Below, piece by piece: positions 23,870 to 34,503 of a stretch of DNA of 64,000 nt. Source of the stretch: Oreohelix idahoensis (taxonomy: Eukaryota; Mollusca; Gastropoda; Stylommatophora; Oreohelicidae). Location of the stretch: contig JAMPIV010022916.1 of NCBI GenBank assembly GCA_024509875.1, positions 434,001-498,000 on the forward strand. The letters run 5' to 3'. The first letter of the stretch is position 1, and each line of letters opens with the position of its first letter. The position numbers and the translations under genes are program-made. Below the pieces are notes generated by a model. That model had not been told where the DNA came from. It saw only the letters and a list, made by a program, of their open reading frames with translations, and made no database searches.

Positions 23870-24510
23870 GGTATTGAATCAGTTCTACAAATAACGGTTC
23901 ACATGAAACAAGGGACGTTTCGGGTTTAACCCTTCGTCAGCCACAAACAGATGACAAAGACAAGAATTACATATAGGTGCTACAAAAACATACGATGATG
24001 AGAAACATACACGAAATGAGCGATACAAGCAGATGGAAAAAGTAAACACCCACAGTGATGAGCGAAAAAAGTACAACAATAATACAAGAAAATCGTAAAA
24101 CCTAAAAAAAATACCGTAACAAGAAAGTAAATAATCAACAAAACGAAAAAAAGAATGAACAAAACTTCGGAACAAGTAAAAGTTCACTTAGCTAGATCCG
24201 TAGATGCTTGGAATAGAAGACTGTAGTACTCCGTCCAAGAAATCTCTAAGGATGTGACGTATAAGATAGCGACAATTTAAAAAGATACAAAAGGATACGA
24301 AAGAACCAAAACAAAAACATAAGAAGATAGATCGAAAAAACAACGAATAAAGAAGAATGAAAAAAAAGAGAAAAGCTACCCGAATTTATGCAAAATCATG
24401 TTGCATATTAAGGCCATCAGGAGCTAAAACGCCCATTTGAAAAATAAGAAGATTCTCCAACGAAAAGCGAGTCCGATCATCACCGACACATGAAAGGAGG
24501 ACAGTGACAT
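23870..24510 (-). mobile_element. Penelope-like element 1, 3' region
   Basis: Aligned with PLE-2 at 56045-56645: shared 'acatgaaacaagggacgttt', 'tacccttcgtca', 'acatataggt', 'gattctccaacgaaaagcgag'. On the minus strand 23911-23942 reads CTGACGA, a GGG/CCC stem-like block and GAAACGTC, a hammerhead-type core of the kind reported in PLE terminal repeats. The element is interrupted at 24510 by an insertion and resumes at 26244. Confidence 0.8.
23911..23945 (-). ncRNA. Candidate hammerhead ribozyme core
   Basis: Reading the minus strand: GG-CUGACGA-A-GGGU/ACCC-GAAACGUC-CC. All invariant core bases (C3 to A9, G12-A13-A14, U16.1, C17) are visible. Stem III is only the self-complementary ACGU, the minimal form reported in Penelope-like elements, where two copies are thought to pair as a dimer. 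Stem II is 4 bp with an extra unpaired A. Stem I starts with two GC pairs and needs an internal loop before a weak GUUU/GAAC helix. Activity is not shown. Confidence 0.5.
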
Positions 24511-26243
24511 TGTGGTGGGTTTAGATGTTAAGAAGAATGGTGTGCGTATAGTTGTACTTGAGTGAGATCTACTGTGAAGGTCTCTGAGGTAAATAATGGA
24601 CAGCTGTGTTACAGAGTACCTTTCTTGTTACCACCCTACGATCTCACTCTAAGTTATATTTTTATTGACTAGCGTGACTGAAAGCTACATAAAGTGTCTA
24701 GGGTATTGTAAGAGTGTTGTTAAAGAATCTCAATACAAAAACATATACAAACATATACTAAATACTATGATAAACTCAACTAACGCCAGATGTTAAATTT
24801 TATATATTAAAATTTCTTTTGTTAAACTTTATTGGTCCTGAGCCTAAGTTATTTTGGTCAGGACTACAGTTCAATGAGAATCAGTTTAGATGGATAGATA
24901 TATTTACAAATATATATAAAGATATTTACATACAACAGACAATATGTCCATAGTACATTGTTACAAATGTTCACTCTGATGTTATTTACTCTTTTTAAAT
25001 ACTGGTACAGGGAAGCAGGTTGAGGATTGTCATCATCCCACTGTCTTTTGTTTCACTATGATTGTTTATTTTATTCTTTGGAGTAACGTTTTGTCTACAC
25101 AGGAGATTGTTCTTTATTTGTGATAAGTTGTCCCAGGCCAGATATTTCACTTATCTGGATCCTGGAATCACAGCAGTTGCAGTTGGTTTGGCCAAACACT
25201 TCAGTCTCCTCTGGACTTGAACATCTTTAATACAAGCAGGTGCCAGTGACTCTTTGAAATCGTGCACACTTCTTCAATGAGCGAGTACTAGCACCAGACA
25301 AGTACCAGCAGGAACCCCTGTCAATGCAAGTTATGGTTCTGTCTTAATACCAAACTAATTCCTCCTAATTTACATGTAAACGTATATTCAATACAAAAGA
25401 ACATGGTTAGCTCTCTCTGACAACTCTGCTTCTCCACTTTAGTTTGATGGAACTTCAAAAATTTCTAGATTTGTATATTTATCCAATCTCTTTCATCGTA
25501 CTATCTTAGCCTTTCTTTGACCTAATTTTTTTCCAAAAAATATGCTATCCAATCTAAGCAGATATGACTTGACCTGACAGTATCTCCGATTCTCTATGTA
25601 TTATTACCAATATTTGATTATCTAATGGACTATTTAGATAACTAACTACATATTCTTGGTTAGCAAGTCTTCAGGTACACGAATATATGATTTTTATGGG
25701 GCTAAGTGGCTTGGTTCAAAATTCTATCTTTTTTCTATGTTAGTTATTTATTTTTAAACTACCTCCTGTTCAATGCTTTTTCCATGTACTTTCAAGCTAA
25801 ATACGAGAGTCTCTCGTAATACACGAGAATTACGTCATTCACAATAAGAGCTAACCGTGTTTTCCTGATTGTAGTGTCCACATTTTCTAACGTTTACATC
25901 GTAATTTGAAAACCGCCTAAGGCAAGGCTAGCGAGTTGGTTTTATTTTTAGAAACAATGTGAGACGTGATTTGCGTTGGTTATCTATCCGTGCCCTCTCC
26001 CCTCTACTATGTCTTTTAGGCAAATACTTAGTTGACCTAGGGAAGTGTTACGTTTGTCGTCAAGGACGAATTTGAAAATTTGGGTACCCTTTTTGTTCGG
26101 CTAATGTGTTATCAAATAATAAGCTGAAGGCGTAGGCGACGCCAACAATTCTCGCCGAAAATTTTAAGTAATATCCTATCTTTGACTTTATGCACTATAC
26201 TGTTATATTCTAATTTAGATATTGTATTTAGAAGTTCACCACA
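24511..26243. mobile_element. Solo-LTR-like insertion in PLE-1 (TSD gacat)
   Basis: Starts TGTGGTGGG and ends TTCACCACA (7-bp inverted ends TGTGGTG/CACCACA), flanked by gacat at 24506-24510 and 26244-26248. Removing it joins the PLE sequence as in PLE-2. No open frame of note and no internal LTR pair, so a 1.73-kb solo LTR is the simplest reading; orientation is unknown. Reverse-oriented similarity exists at 61450-61658 (block 'taaagtgtctagggt' and the terminal 20 bases). Confidence 0.7.
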
Positions 26244-26936
26244 GACATGAATATCGGAATTACCTGAATAGTCAGGCCTATTGAAATGAAGGGCCACAAG
26301 TAAATGTTTGCCATGATAGATGTCATTCAAGTGCTCACGAAACCTGTCTGCCAAAAGCCTGCCAGTTTCACCAATATAGGTAATGCCACACCTCTTGCAG
26401 ATGATAGCATAATTCAGGTTTCTGGATTCGCACGTGAAAGACTCTCTAATGATAAATTTTCCTTTCGGAAAAGTGACTGCCTGAGTTTGGAGTACAAACG
26501 GACAGCTCTTACATGTACGGCGTTGGCACGGTTTAGTACCAAAGTATGAAGGGCTAGTATGTCTCAAGCGACTGTGTACAAGAATATCCCTAAAATTTCT
26601 ATCCCTACGATATGCCACCAAAGGTGTATCACGAAACAACTCTCTGGTAACAGGATCAGAGTGGAGAATAGGCAGATGTCGAAACAGAATTCTCTTCACG
26701 GCCAGACAGTGAGGATGGAAAGTTAGAACCAGTTTGAGTCTGTCAGATTGGACAGAAGGTGTAGTAGTGAGTGCCATCTGACGAGTGACGCGTGTGATAC
26801 GATTAAGAGCATCAGATAAAACATGTTCTGCATAAAGACGTCGGCGAAAAAACTCGAGCATCTCTTGAGCTCGCTGATGGAAATCGTCGTCATCGTGACA
26901 TAACCGACGCCAGCGAAGAAGTTGAGAAAAGGGAAT
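26244..26936 (-). pseudogene. Penelope-like element 1, C-terminal RT and GIY-YIG domain
   Basis: Minus-strand frame encoding RRRLCHDDDDF...EMLEFFRRR (end of the RT thumb), PLVAYRRDRNFRDILVHSRL, a cysteine-rich linker (CQRRTCKSCPF), and the endonuclease NLNYAIICKRCGITYIGETGRLLADRFREHL. The last ~45 residues of the apparent frame (below 26244) come from the inserted LTR, not from the PLE, so the catalytic Glu segment (LENRLI in PLE-2) is absent. The 5' side is cut at 26936 by the large LTR element. Confidence 0.85.
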
Positions 26937-28308
26937 TGTTGCACCCCCGTAACTTTTGAGGTGAAAACCCCGGGAGGTCATGGCCGTAAGTCTTGTGAAA
27001 CGTCATGGGGCTTCACTGATAACGTATTCTTTGGTGGATACGGTAAGGTGTCTATGGATTATCTGCTAACGTTACTGTTGTGTTGTGGATCTGGTAATGT
27101 CTACAGTTGATACCTACATATACGCCACACAGGCAAACACTGTAGAAGTCTACTGGTAAGCGATGCACAGGTTCTCGATACAAATAGACCACGCCCACTC
27201 CGGGGCTATTTCTAAATACGTGTTAAGTTCCCTGTCACACTTGTAATATTAAGTGCGTGTGTTGGTTTAGTCGTTTACACCACAGGTACGTACACAAGAG
27301 TCATGGATGGTTGTAAACGACTGGTGACATTTCATATGGGTTTATTCACGTCACAACACATTGATGAAATACACATAGTATACCGTTCACAGCACAACAC
27401 AAGATATAAATTACCAAATAATAACTGCGCACTCGGCAGCTACAATGATATCATAATACATGGCCTAGAGTACTCATATTAAACTCAGCGTTATAAAGAA
27501 TCCTCAATAACAATCCTCTCACAGGAGCTATCATGATTCATGGCCTCAAGTACTCTTATTAAACTCAGCGCTATAAAGAATCCTCAATAACAATCCTCTC
27601 ACAGGAGCTATCATGATTCATGGCCTAAAGTACTCTTATTAAACTCAGCGCTATAAAGAATCCTCAATAACAATCCTCTCACAGGAGCTATCATGATTCA
27701 TGGCCTAAAGTACTCTTATTAAACTCAGCGTTATAAAGAATCCTCAATAACAATCCTCTCACAGGAGCTATCATGATTCATGGCCTAAAGTACTCTTATT
27801 AATCAAGACTCCTCACACAGGAGATAATGGCCTTTAAAGACTGCACACTGCAGTTATAAACATTTCCACAATAATCGAAACTGCAGTTTCATACTACGCT
27901 GTACCCACAGCGAAAAATCCGTCGACATTTTTAAATTCAGCACTGTACAGGCATTTCACACTTCCCAAAAACACTGTCCTCCTACCCGGTCAAAACGCCC
28001 GGAACACTCTCCCTAGATAACACACTCGTCCCGCTCAAAAGCAGACACGAGACTTCCTCACGGTCAACACAACTCAGTCAATCAATCATCTGCGGCCTAG
28101 CCGCGAGCTATTCTCACTCCGCTCAAACATTACAGAATAAATATATCAGCGCTTTTCACGCTGTCTGTAATCTGTCTCTCGAAACTATCACGAGATACTC
28201 TCTAAATAATTCGATAGCTAACAAGCAACTAAGTGCTATAACTCAAAATCTATTCAACTACTAACATACTCCAGTTTACTTCCCCTTACACTAAAACTGT
28301 TCGTTACA
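26937..28308 (-). repeat. 3' LTR of the gag-only element (left copy)
   Basis: In element sense it begins TGTAACGAACAG and ends TGCAACA. It matches the right LTR almost base for base from 27160 to 28308 (a handful of substitutions such as ctcgg/cccgg and one 1-base indel). It is about 180 bp longer at the U5 end: 26944-27155 has no counterpart at 33311-33345. It contains the 80-bp tandem array. Confidence 0.85.
27451..27830. repeat. 80-bp tandem repeats in the left LTR
   Basis: Four full units starting exactly at 27451, 27531, 27611 and 27691 plus a partial unit from 27771. Each runs 'tcatgattcatggcc' ... 'actcttattaaactcagcg' ... 'cctctcacaggagcta'. The first unit is the most diverged. The array has the same copy number in the other LTR, so it predates this insertion. 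Confidence 0.95.
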
Positions 28309-28323
28309 TCTTACCTCACCCCC
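28309..28323 (-). other. Polypurine tract-like sequence
   Basis: On the minus strand GGGGGTGAGGTAAGA directly precedes TGTAACG, the start of the 3' LTR. This is where plus-strand DNA priming would occur, and it supports the minus-strand orientation. Confidence 0.6.
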
Positions 28324-30400
28324 AGAGAAAAAAATTGATTCTATCAATTTTTTGACAAATACATCCCCAAAAAATTAAAAGGACAATGAAACTCTAACAT
28401 ATGCGTATAAGAATTACTTTAAGTTAATTCAAAATAAGACATCTACAAAATATAAGCATTAAGTGAAATGTAAAAAATGAAGTAACCAAATGCAATCAAA
28501 AACTAAGCATACCAAAAATAATGCATTACAAAACCAAGTTAAGTGAATACAGCACAACTAAATAGGAAACAACCGATAGTACAAGAAAAGACAAGATCAA
28601 GCAAACGAAAAAATGATCCGTAATAACGGTAAGTATGAAATCAGAATATGAGGAAAAAACAATAATATTACATTCAAACAATTTGTTATATGTAAAATAA
28701 TTACAAATATCACAAGTAGCTACACTATATTAAGTTATATCATTAAAGTAACAATACATAGAATGAAAGTATAAGAAGCGAAAGAAAGAAGTATACAAGG
28801 AGAATGAAGAGAAACGTAAAGCACGAAATGTAAACAAAATATGAAACCATACTGAAAAGACAACAGAAAAGAGGGAATGGAATGAAGAATAATCAACAAA
28901 GACAAAAGCAAAAGGTATGAATATAGAGAACGTTGATAAAAAAATTTATACTAATAACTATTTAGGATGAACAAAGTAATTTCAAAATACATACAAACAC
29001 GATCGAAAAGCACAAAAGAAAATAACAAAGGTATTCCTATACTAATACTACAAAAAATAGTTTTATATAACTAAACAAAACATAATCAGTAATTTAAACA
29101 AGTTTATACAAGTTATACATAATGAAACGATAAATTATCGACACCCACACAAAAAAGTAATAGCATTGCTATAACCAAGTTCGAACAACGCACAATCAAG
29201 CGCTAATACAACATAACATCCAAAAAACAAAAAAACTTTCCTTTAAAAGAACTAACATTATTCTACAAATCAAACATAGCACATAGTCAAACGCTAAGCA
29301 CACACAAAAACAAAAATAAAAAATTACAATGTCTGGGAAAAAAAAATATTTTCCAAAAAATACAGTACAAAAATATTTCGTAATGCTAAGTTACATAAAA
29401 ATAGTATTTTAATTAAATTAATTCAAATCTATAATTAACAAATTAACAAAAAACTAGCTTTAGCAAAATGAGAGACATATAACAATTCCTGCATCTAAGC
29501 AAATACTAAACAACACGTGTAAGTTTTTTCAAAAAATACGTCACAGAGAAACACACAGAAAAACACACTATTACCAAAATACAAGTTTGCAAATACATGA
29601 AAACAACGTAATGAATGTTAAGCAAGTGCTTAAATCAGATCTCTAGATTTCTCAATCAAATAACAATATCAGCAACCGCTGTTAATTTTCTCTATACAGT
29701 TCAATTTAAACTTTTAAATATTCATGCACAAAACTATTCTAACCAACACATCTGTAAAACAAATACCAAAAAAAACTTCAAGTTCTACACCAGAGTATAA
29801 ATAGGCATAAGTTTGTAACCAGTAAGGTTAAATATAAATCTGCTCATTGCATTCATGAATAGTAAACAACACGTCACTACCATCTAACACACTACATATT
29901 ATCCAAAACACAATAGTATAAACATAGCATCGAAATTAACTAATTTATAATTAAAACAGTCATACATATCAAGAAAAACAATAGACATAAAATGATGAGT
30001 AAAGATGATGAACAAAATATAACACCCCATAATGATCTATGCAATAGAAAACATTAACACCTTCTGTCCTAATAAACAACCAACAACAAAAATCACCCGA
30101 AAAAAAAAAAAAAAAAAACTCCATAGATCTTGCCGACATCTCATAAACACTAGGGGTCAAACGTCGAATCATGGTAACCACGCTGATATGTTCTGCTTGA
30201 ACACTCACTCGGGCACAATGTTGACCTATATTCTTGCCGCTACCGTAAACAGAAGTTAACGTAAACAGGAGCGCTGACCCATATCAAGAAGTCGCCTCTG
30301 TTCAAAAAATACAAATGAAAATTCCATTTTAATGAATGGTGAAATTTACTACGAACAACGGAGAGGTTAAACAAACAATTACCCCGCACTGTGGTCCGTG
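28324..30400. other. A-rich non-coding internal region of the LTR element
   Basis: About 2 kb, strongly A-rich on the plus strand (T-rich in element sense), with frequent 'aaaacaa' and 'acaaaa' runs. It has no frame with recognisable domains on either strand where a pol gene would be expected. The skew flips near 30.25-30.4 kb, where the gag-like frame begins and the element-sense strand becomes A-rich. Confidence 0.7.
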
Positions 30401-30567
30401 TAGAAATCTGGTCACCCCACGATGTCATCGACTCTTCCTTTAAGTTCACAACAACGTGCTGCTCTTTCAAAATCAGAAACATAACAAGCAGTAGTATTTG
30501 TGACATCATTATCATTGCTAATTTGCTTAATAACAATGCTTCTAGGCTCATGTCGAGCAAAATTAGC

Positions 30568-32430
30568 TTAATTGCACTTATTATTCATCGTTTGATCAAA
30601 ACACTCATCATCATTTTCTCCTTGTTTGAGACCATTATTATGTCTATAATCCCAGTCAGACTTGTTATGATTAACGTTTCTACTCCGCACAAAAAATCTG
30701 TCAGAAAAATTATTGCACGATTGAAAACTCTTCTTGTATTTGTCTGTACCATTATTTTCAAAATTCTCAGAATTAAACTGTTGAGATACATTAACTTGTC
30801 TCTTATCTCTCTGAGAAGGAAAATTATTATCATATGAATTTCCTTGGTAATTTCTAATCTTAGAAACATCTCTCCTACAAAAACTCTTTCCATTCTTTTC
30901 TTTGACAATATGCTTGTTTGCAGTATCATCTGCAGATCTATAAGTATCTTTATCGTTACGCCTATAATGGGTTTCATCCTTGGAACCACTACTTATAACT
31001 TTATCCCTTGATATCATCTTCTGAGAACTTCCAAAATCAGTTACTCGTTTAATCTTTGGGCTTTTAGCTTGAAATCTATCAGGACTGACTGTTACCTTAT
31101 CATTCTCTCTATTACACTGCCGCCAAGAATTGTTGCTATTGCAAGAAGAATCAAAAGATCTTCGAAAGTTATATTTTCCTCGAAAAGATATTTGTCTATC
31201 ACATCTAACCTTTCTATCAGCAAAGATTGTATAGGGCTGGATCTTTGCTTTTTTTTCCTGTTGGTAAACACCCTTCTGTCTAGTATTGTCAACATTGACA
31301 GTAGACCATATTCCGCTGTTTAAAATAACATCGAGTAGACCCTCTACTCTTTTTGTACTTTCTGCAATTTCAACATTTTTTTGTGAAATTTCTTCACTTA
31401 ATTTCCTATTTAATTTGTCAAATATCAAGATTTTACTTCTCTCCTCTGTTAATAATCTCTCAATCTTAATCATCTTCTCTCTCTCAGTCGTTAACTCTTC
31501 TAATCTCTCTTTTTCATCCATTTCTTTATTTGCATCAATTCGTCGTGCCTCAATTTGACTATCATCATTATCCATAAGTACATCATCTTTCTTCGGAAAT
31601 TCTGTATACTTTTCTTTCATTTGGTGACTAAAATTCGCATTGTCACTTAACAGCCTAATAAATGTTTCATTACATAATTTCTCACATTTCTTATCCTGAA
31701 CTTTTAATTTGTCATGTATGTCTTTCTTTTCTTTCAGTTGTCAACTGATAATATCATTATCCTCCAACACCTCATGAAGCATATTTATGTAAGTCTCTTC
31801 ACGAACATTGCTCTCAATCTTTAATATGTCATACATTTCTTTTTTCTTTTGAACTTCCTGTCTGAGATTACCAACTTCGTCATCTTTGTCTTTCACCCGA
31901 ATTTCCAACTCTTTGTTCTTGTTCAATGCTGCATCTAACGCCGCATGTACTTTAGTAAGTTCCGTGTTTGACTTATCTAACTCATTTGCCAGTTTAGAGA
32001 CTGTTTCGTGTAGTTTACTCACTTCTGTAGTAACTTTTAAACAATTGTCCCTTTCCCGTAGGGCACTCTGTTTGTTGATTTTTATTTGTTTGTCACTTCC
32101 TAATTCCTTTTTCTGCTCATCAAGAATACCGTTGTGGATTATCTTGAATATACTTTGAACTACATGTCCGTGCTCAAGCTCAATATACTGTTTCAAAAAC
32201 ACACGAAGGTGCTGTAGCAAATCAATCAAATCCTTAGCCATTATTGAATTACAAAGAAGCTTAAAGTTATGTTCAGCAAATAACTTTAGAGATACTGACA
32301 CATTAACCAACAAATCGTCCATGATCCATACTCCAAGTCTTGGACCACTCAATCCCTTTTCATCTCTACCTATCAACAATGCAATCTCCAACATAGGCCT
32401 TATATCTGCAGGATTATTATCAAAATCCAT
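30568..32430 (-). pseudogene. Gag-like coiled-coil protein with one in-frame TGA
   Basis: Two collinear frames on the minus strand: 229 codons from ATG at 32430 to TGA at 31741-31743, then the same frame stays open through 40 codons to ATG 31620 and on for 350 codons to TAA at 30568-30570. Beyond that TAA it is open for another 51 codons to 30412. Read together: an N-terminal ~110-residue helical, hydrophobic region (matrix/capsid position), a coiled coil (~115-215), a second coiled coil (~300-390, KERLEELTTEREKMIKIERL), then a long Arg/Lys/Asn/Ser-rich basic tail resembling a nucleocapsid but lacking a CCHC knuckle. I recognise no named family. The gag assignment rests on position and composition. 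The stop could be decay or a read-through site (TGA-CAA). Confidence 0.6.
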
Positions 32431-33303
32431 GGTGATTCAATCACTCAGTCAACTGTATATCTATATCAGTATAATTATTAATGTCGCAAGTTTATGTTTC
32501 AAGAAGTTCTGACAATTACCCTTCCATTTCACACAGTTAAGTATGTATACCAAAAATATTATTCATAAACTTTGTATCATCAATTCCTTTTCAAAGAACC
32601 CTTATAACATCATATGAGGGAAGTCATCCTATATCATACAACCATCAATACTTAGCATCAATACTAAATCCTAATAATATGTCTATATAGAATTAGACAA
32701 CAAAAACAACAGATTTCAACAGTATAGGAGATGCAAAGCACAGGAAGGCTCGTTGACATAGTTAAGGCGACACAGTTCACACCACAAACATAACTACTTA
32801 TCTTGAATGAAAACTCTTCTGTTCCTTTCCGTTAACACCCTGGATATCACAAAGTTCAATGGTAAAACAATCGACAACAGAAAGGCATTGGAACTTGACA
32901 CCTTGATTCCGCTCAGGTCCTCGATTCAGCACGCTACGTGCTAACACACCGCACAGGAAAGCAGGAAATGGGTCACCGTCTGTCAATTTCGTTGAAAGAA
33001 GGTACACCACTCGTTCATACTGCCAGATGATTACTTGTACTGGTATACAGACGCCACTGTATATCATGACATCTCATAATCTTGAGTAATAAATTTCTTG
33101 ACTTGCGAGTTGCGACTTGCGACTTGAGTTAACAGTTCCCAGTTTAACTGATACTGAATAAGTTTTCCCTGGGCCTGGATACAGCTCTCAAATGTGATGT
33201 CTGTCTTTCATATACTAACGCCACTCAGGCTACACGCTAACACTTGTGAATTAATATCACGCGAATTTCGCGGGTGTCTGATCCTATAAAACTAGCACAC
33301 CAC
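32431..33303 (-). other. 5' leader of the LTR element
   Basis: 870 bp between the 5' LTR and the first ATG with no long frame. Immediately after the LTR end (TTGCAACA) comes one base and TGGTGTGCTAG. A primer binding site should begin TGG, and this is the only candidate, but I cannot match its 3' part to a tRNA with confidence. Confidence 0.5.
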
Positions 33304-34503
33304 TGTTGCAAGTATAGGTTTTCAAAGGTATGTGTGTTCAAGTCTACGGGTATGCGATGCACAGGTTCTCGATACAAATAGACCACGCCCACTCCGGGGC
33401 TATTTCTAAATACGTGTTAAGTTCCCTGTCACACTTGTAATATTAAGTGCGTGTGTTGGTTTAGTCGTTTACACCACAGGTACGTACACAAGAGTCATGG
33501 ATGGTTGTAAACGACTGGTGACATTTCATATGGGTTTATTCACGTCACAACACATTGATGAAATACACATAGAATACCGTTCACAGCACAACACAAGATA
33601 TAAATTACCAAATAATAACTGCGCACCCGGCAGCTACAATGATATCATAATACATGGCCTAGAGTACTCATATTAAACTCAGCGTTATAAAGAATCCTCA
33701 ATAACAATCCTCTCACAGGAGCTATCATGATTCATGGCCTCAAGTACTCTTATTAAACTCAGCGCTATAAAGAATCCTCAATAACAATCCTCTCACAGGA
33801 GCTATCATGATTCATGGCCTAAAGTACTCTTATTAAACTCAGCGCTATAAAGAATCCTCAATAACAATCCTCTCACAGGAGCTATCATGATTCATGGCCT
33901 AAAGTACTCTTATTAAACTCAGCGCTATAAAGAATCCTCAATAACAATCCTCTCACAGGAGCTATCATGATTCATAGCCTAAAGTACTCTTATTAATCAA
34001 GACTCCTCACACAGGAGATAATGGCCTTTAAAGACTGCACACTGCAGTTATAAACATTTCCACAATAATCGAAACTGCAGTTTCATACTACGCTGTACCC
34101 ACAGCGAAAAATCCGTCGACATTTTTAAATTCAGCACTGTACAGGCATTTCACACTTCCCAAAAACACTGTCCTCCTACCCGGTCAAAACGCCCGGAACA
34201 CTCTCCCTAGATAACACACTCGTCCCGCTCAAAAGCAGACACGAGACTTCCTCACGGTCAACACAACTCAGTCAATCAATCATCTGCGGCCTAGCCGCGA
34301 GCTATTCTCACTCCGCTCAAACATTACAGAATAAATATATCAGCGCTTTTCACGCTGTCTGTAATCTGTCTCTCGAAACTATCACGAGATACTCTCTAAA
34401 TAATTCGATAGCTAACAAGCAACTAAGTGCTATAACTCAAAATCTATTTCAACTACTAACATACTCCAGTTTACTTCCCCTTACACTAAAACTGTTCGTT
34501 ACA
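33304..34503 (-). repeat. 5' LTR of the gag-only element (right copy)
   Basis: 1.2 kb; the counterpart of 26937-28308. It contains the same 80-bp array at 33645, 33725, 33805 and 33885 with a partial unit from 33965. Its U5 extremity is only ~50 bp beyond the shared 'gcgatgcacagg', against ~229 bp in the left LTR. The terminal TGTTGCA (plus strand) is shared. Confidence 0.85.
33645..34020. repeat. 80-bp tandem repeats in the right LTR
   Basis: Four full units at 80-bp spacing plus a partial unit, unit for unit homologous to 27451-27830. The last unit differs by one base (catagcc for catggcc). Confidence 0.95.

Larger units (their letters stand above)
26937..34503 (-). mobile_element. 7.57-kb LTR retroelement inserted in PLE-1, gag-like only
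   Basis: Flanked by the 5-bp duplication ggaat (26932-26936 and 34504-34508) and bounded by TG...CA ends. Removing it rejoins the PLE reading frame exactly where PLE-2 is continuous (between ...SHPLSSKNS and ILYSQLLR). Two long, nearly identical LTRs, a gag-like frame on the minus strand and a purine-rich tract set the orientation. I see no aspartic protease, RT, RNase H or integrase motif in any frame, so it must depend on another element. Its few LTR differences suggest a recent insertion. Confidence 0.85.

Noticed and set aside
27451..27830. CRISPR-like array
   Set aside because: Units are contiguous 80-bp tandem copies without unique spacers, inside an LTR of a eukaryotic element.
30391..30837. 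Plus-strand 148-codon frame over the gag-like gene
   Set aside because: Shadow of the minus-strand frame: Ile/Ser/Leu-rich translation of A-rich antisense text, no motif.
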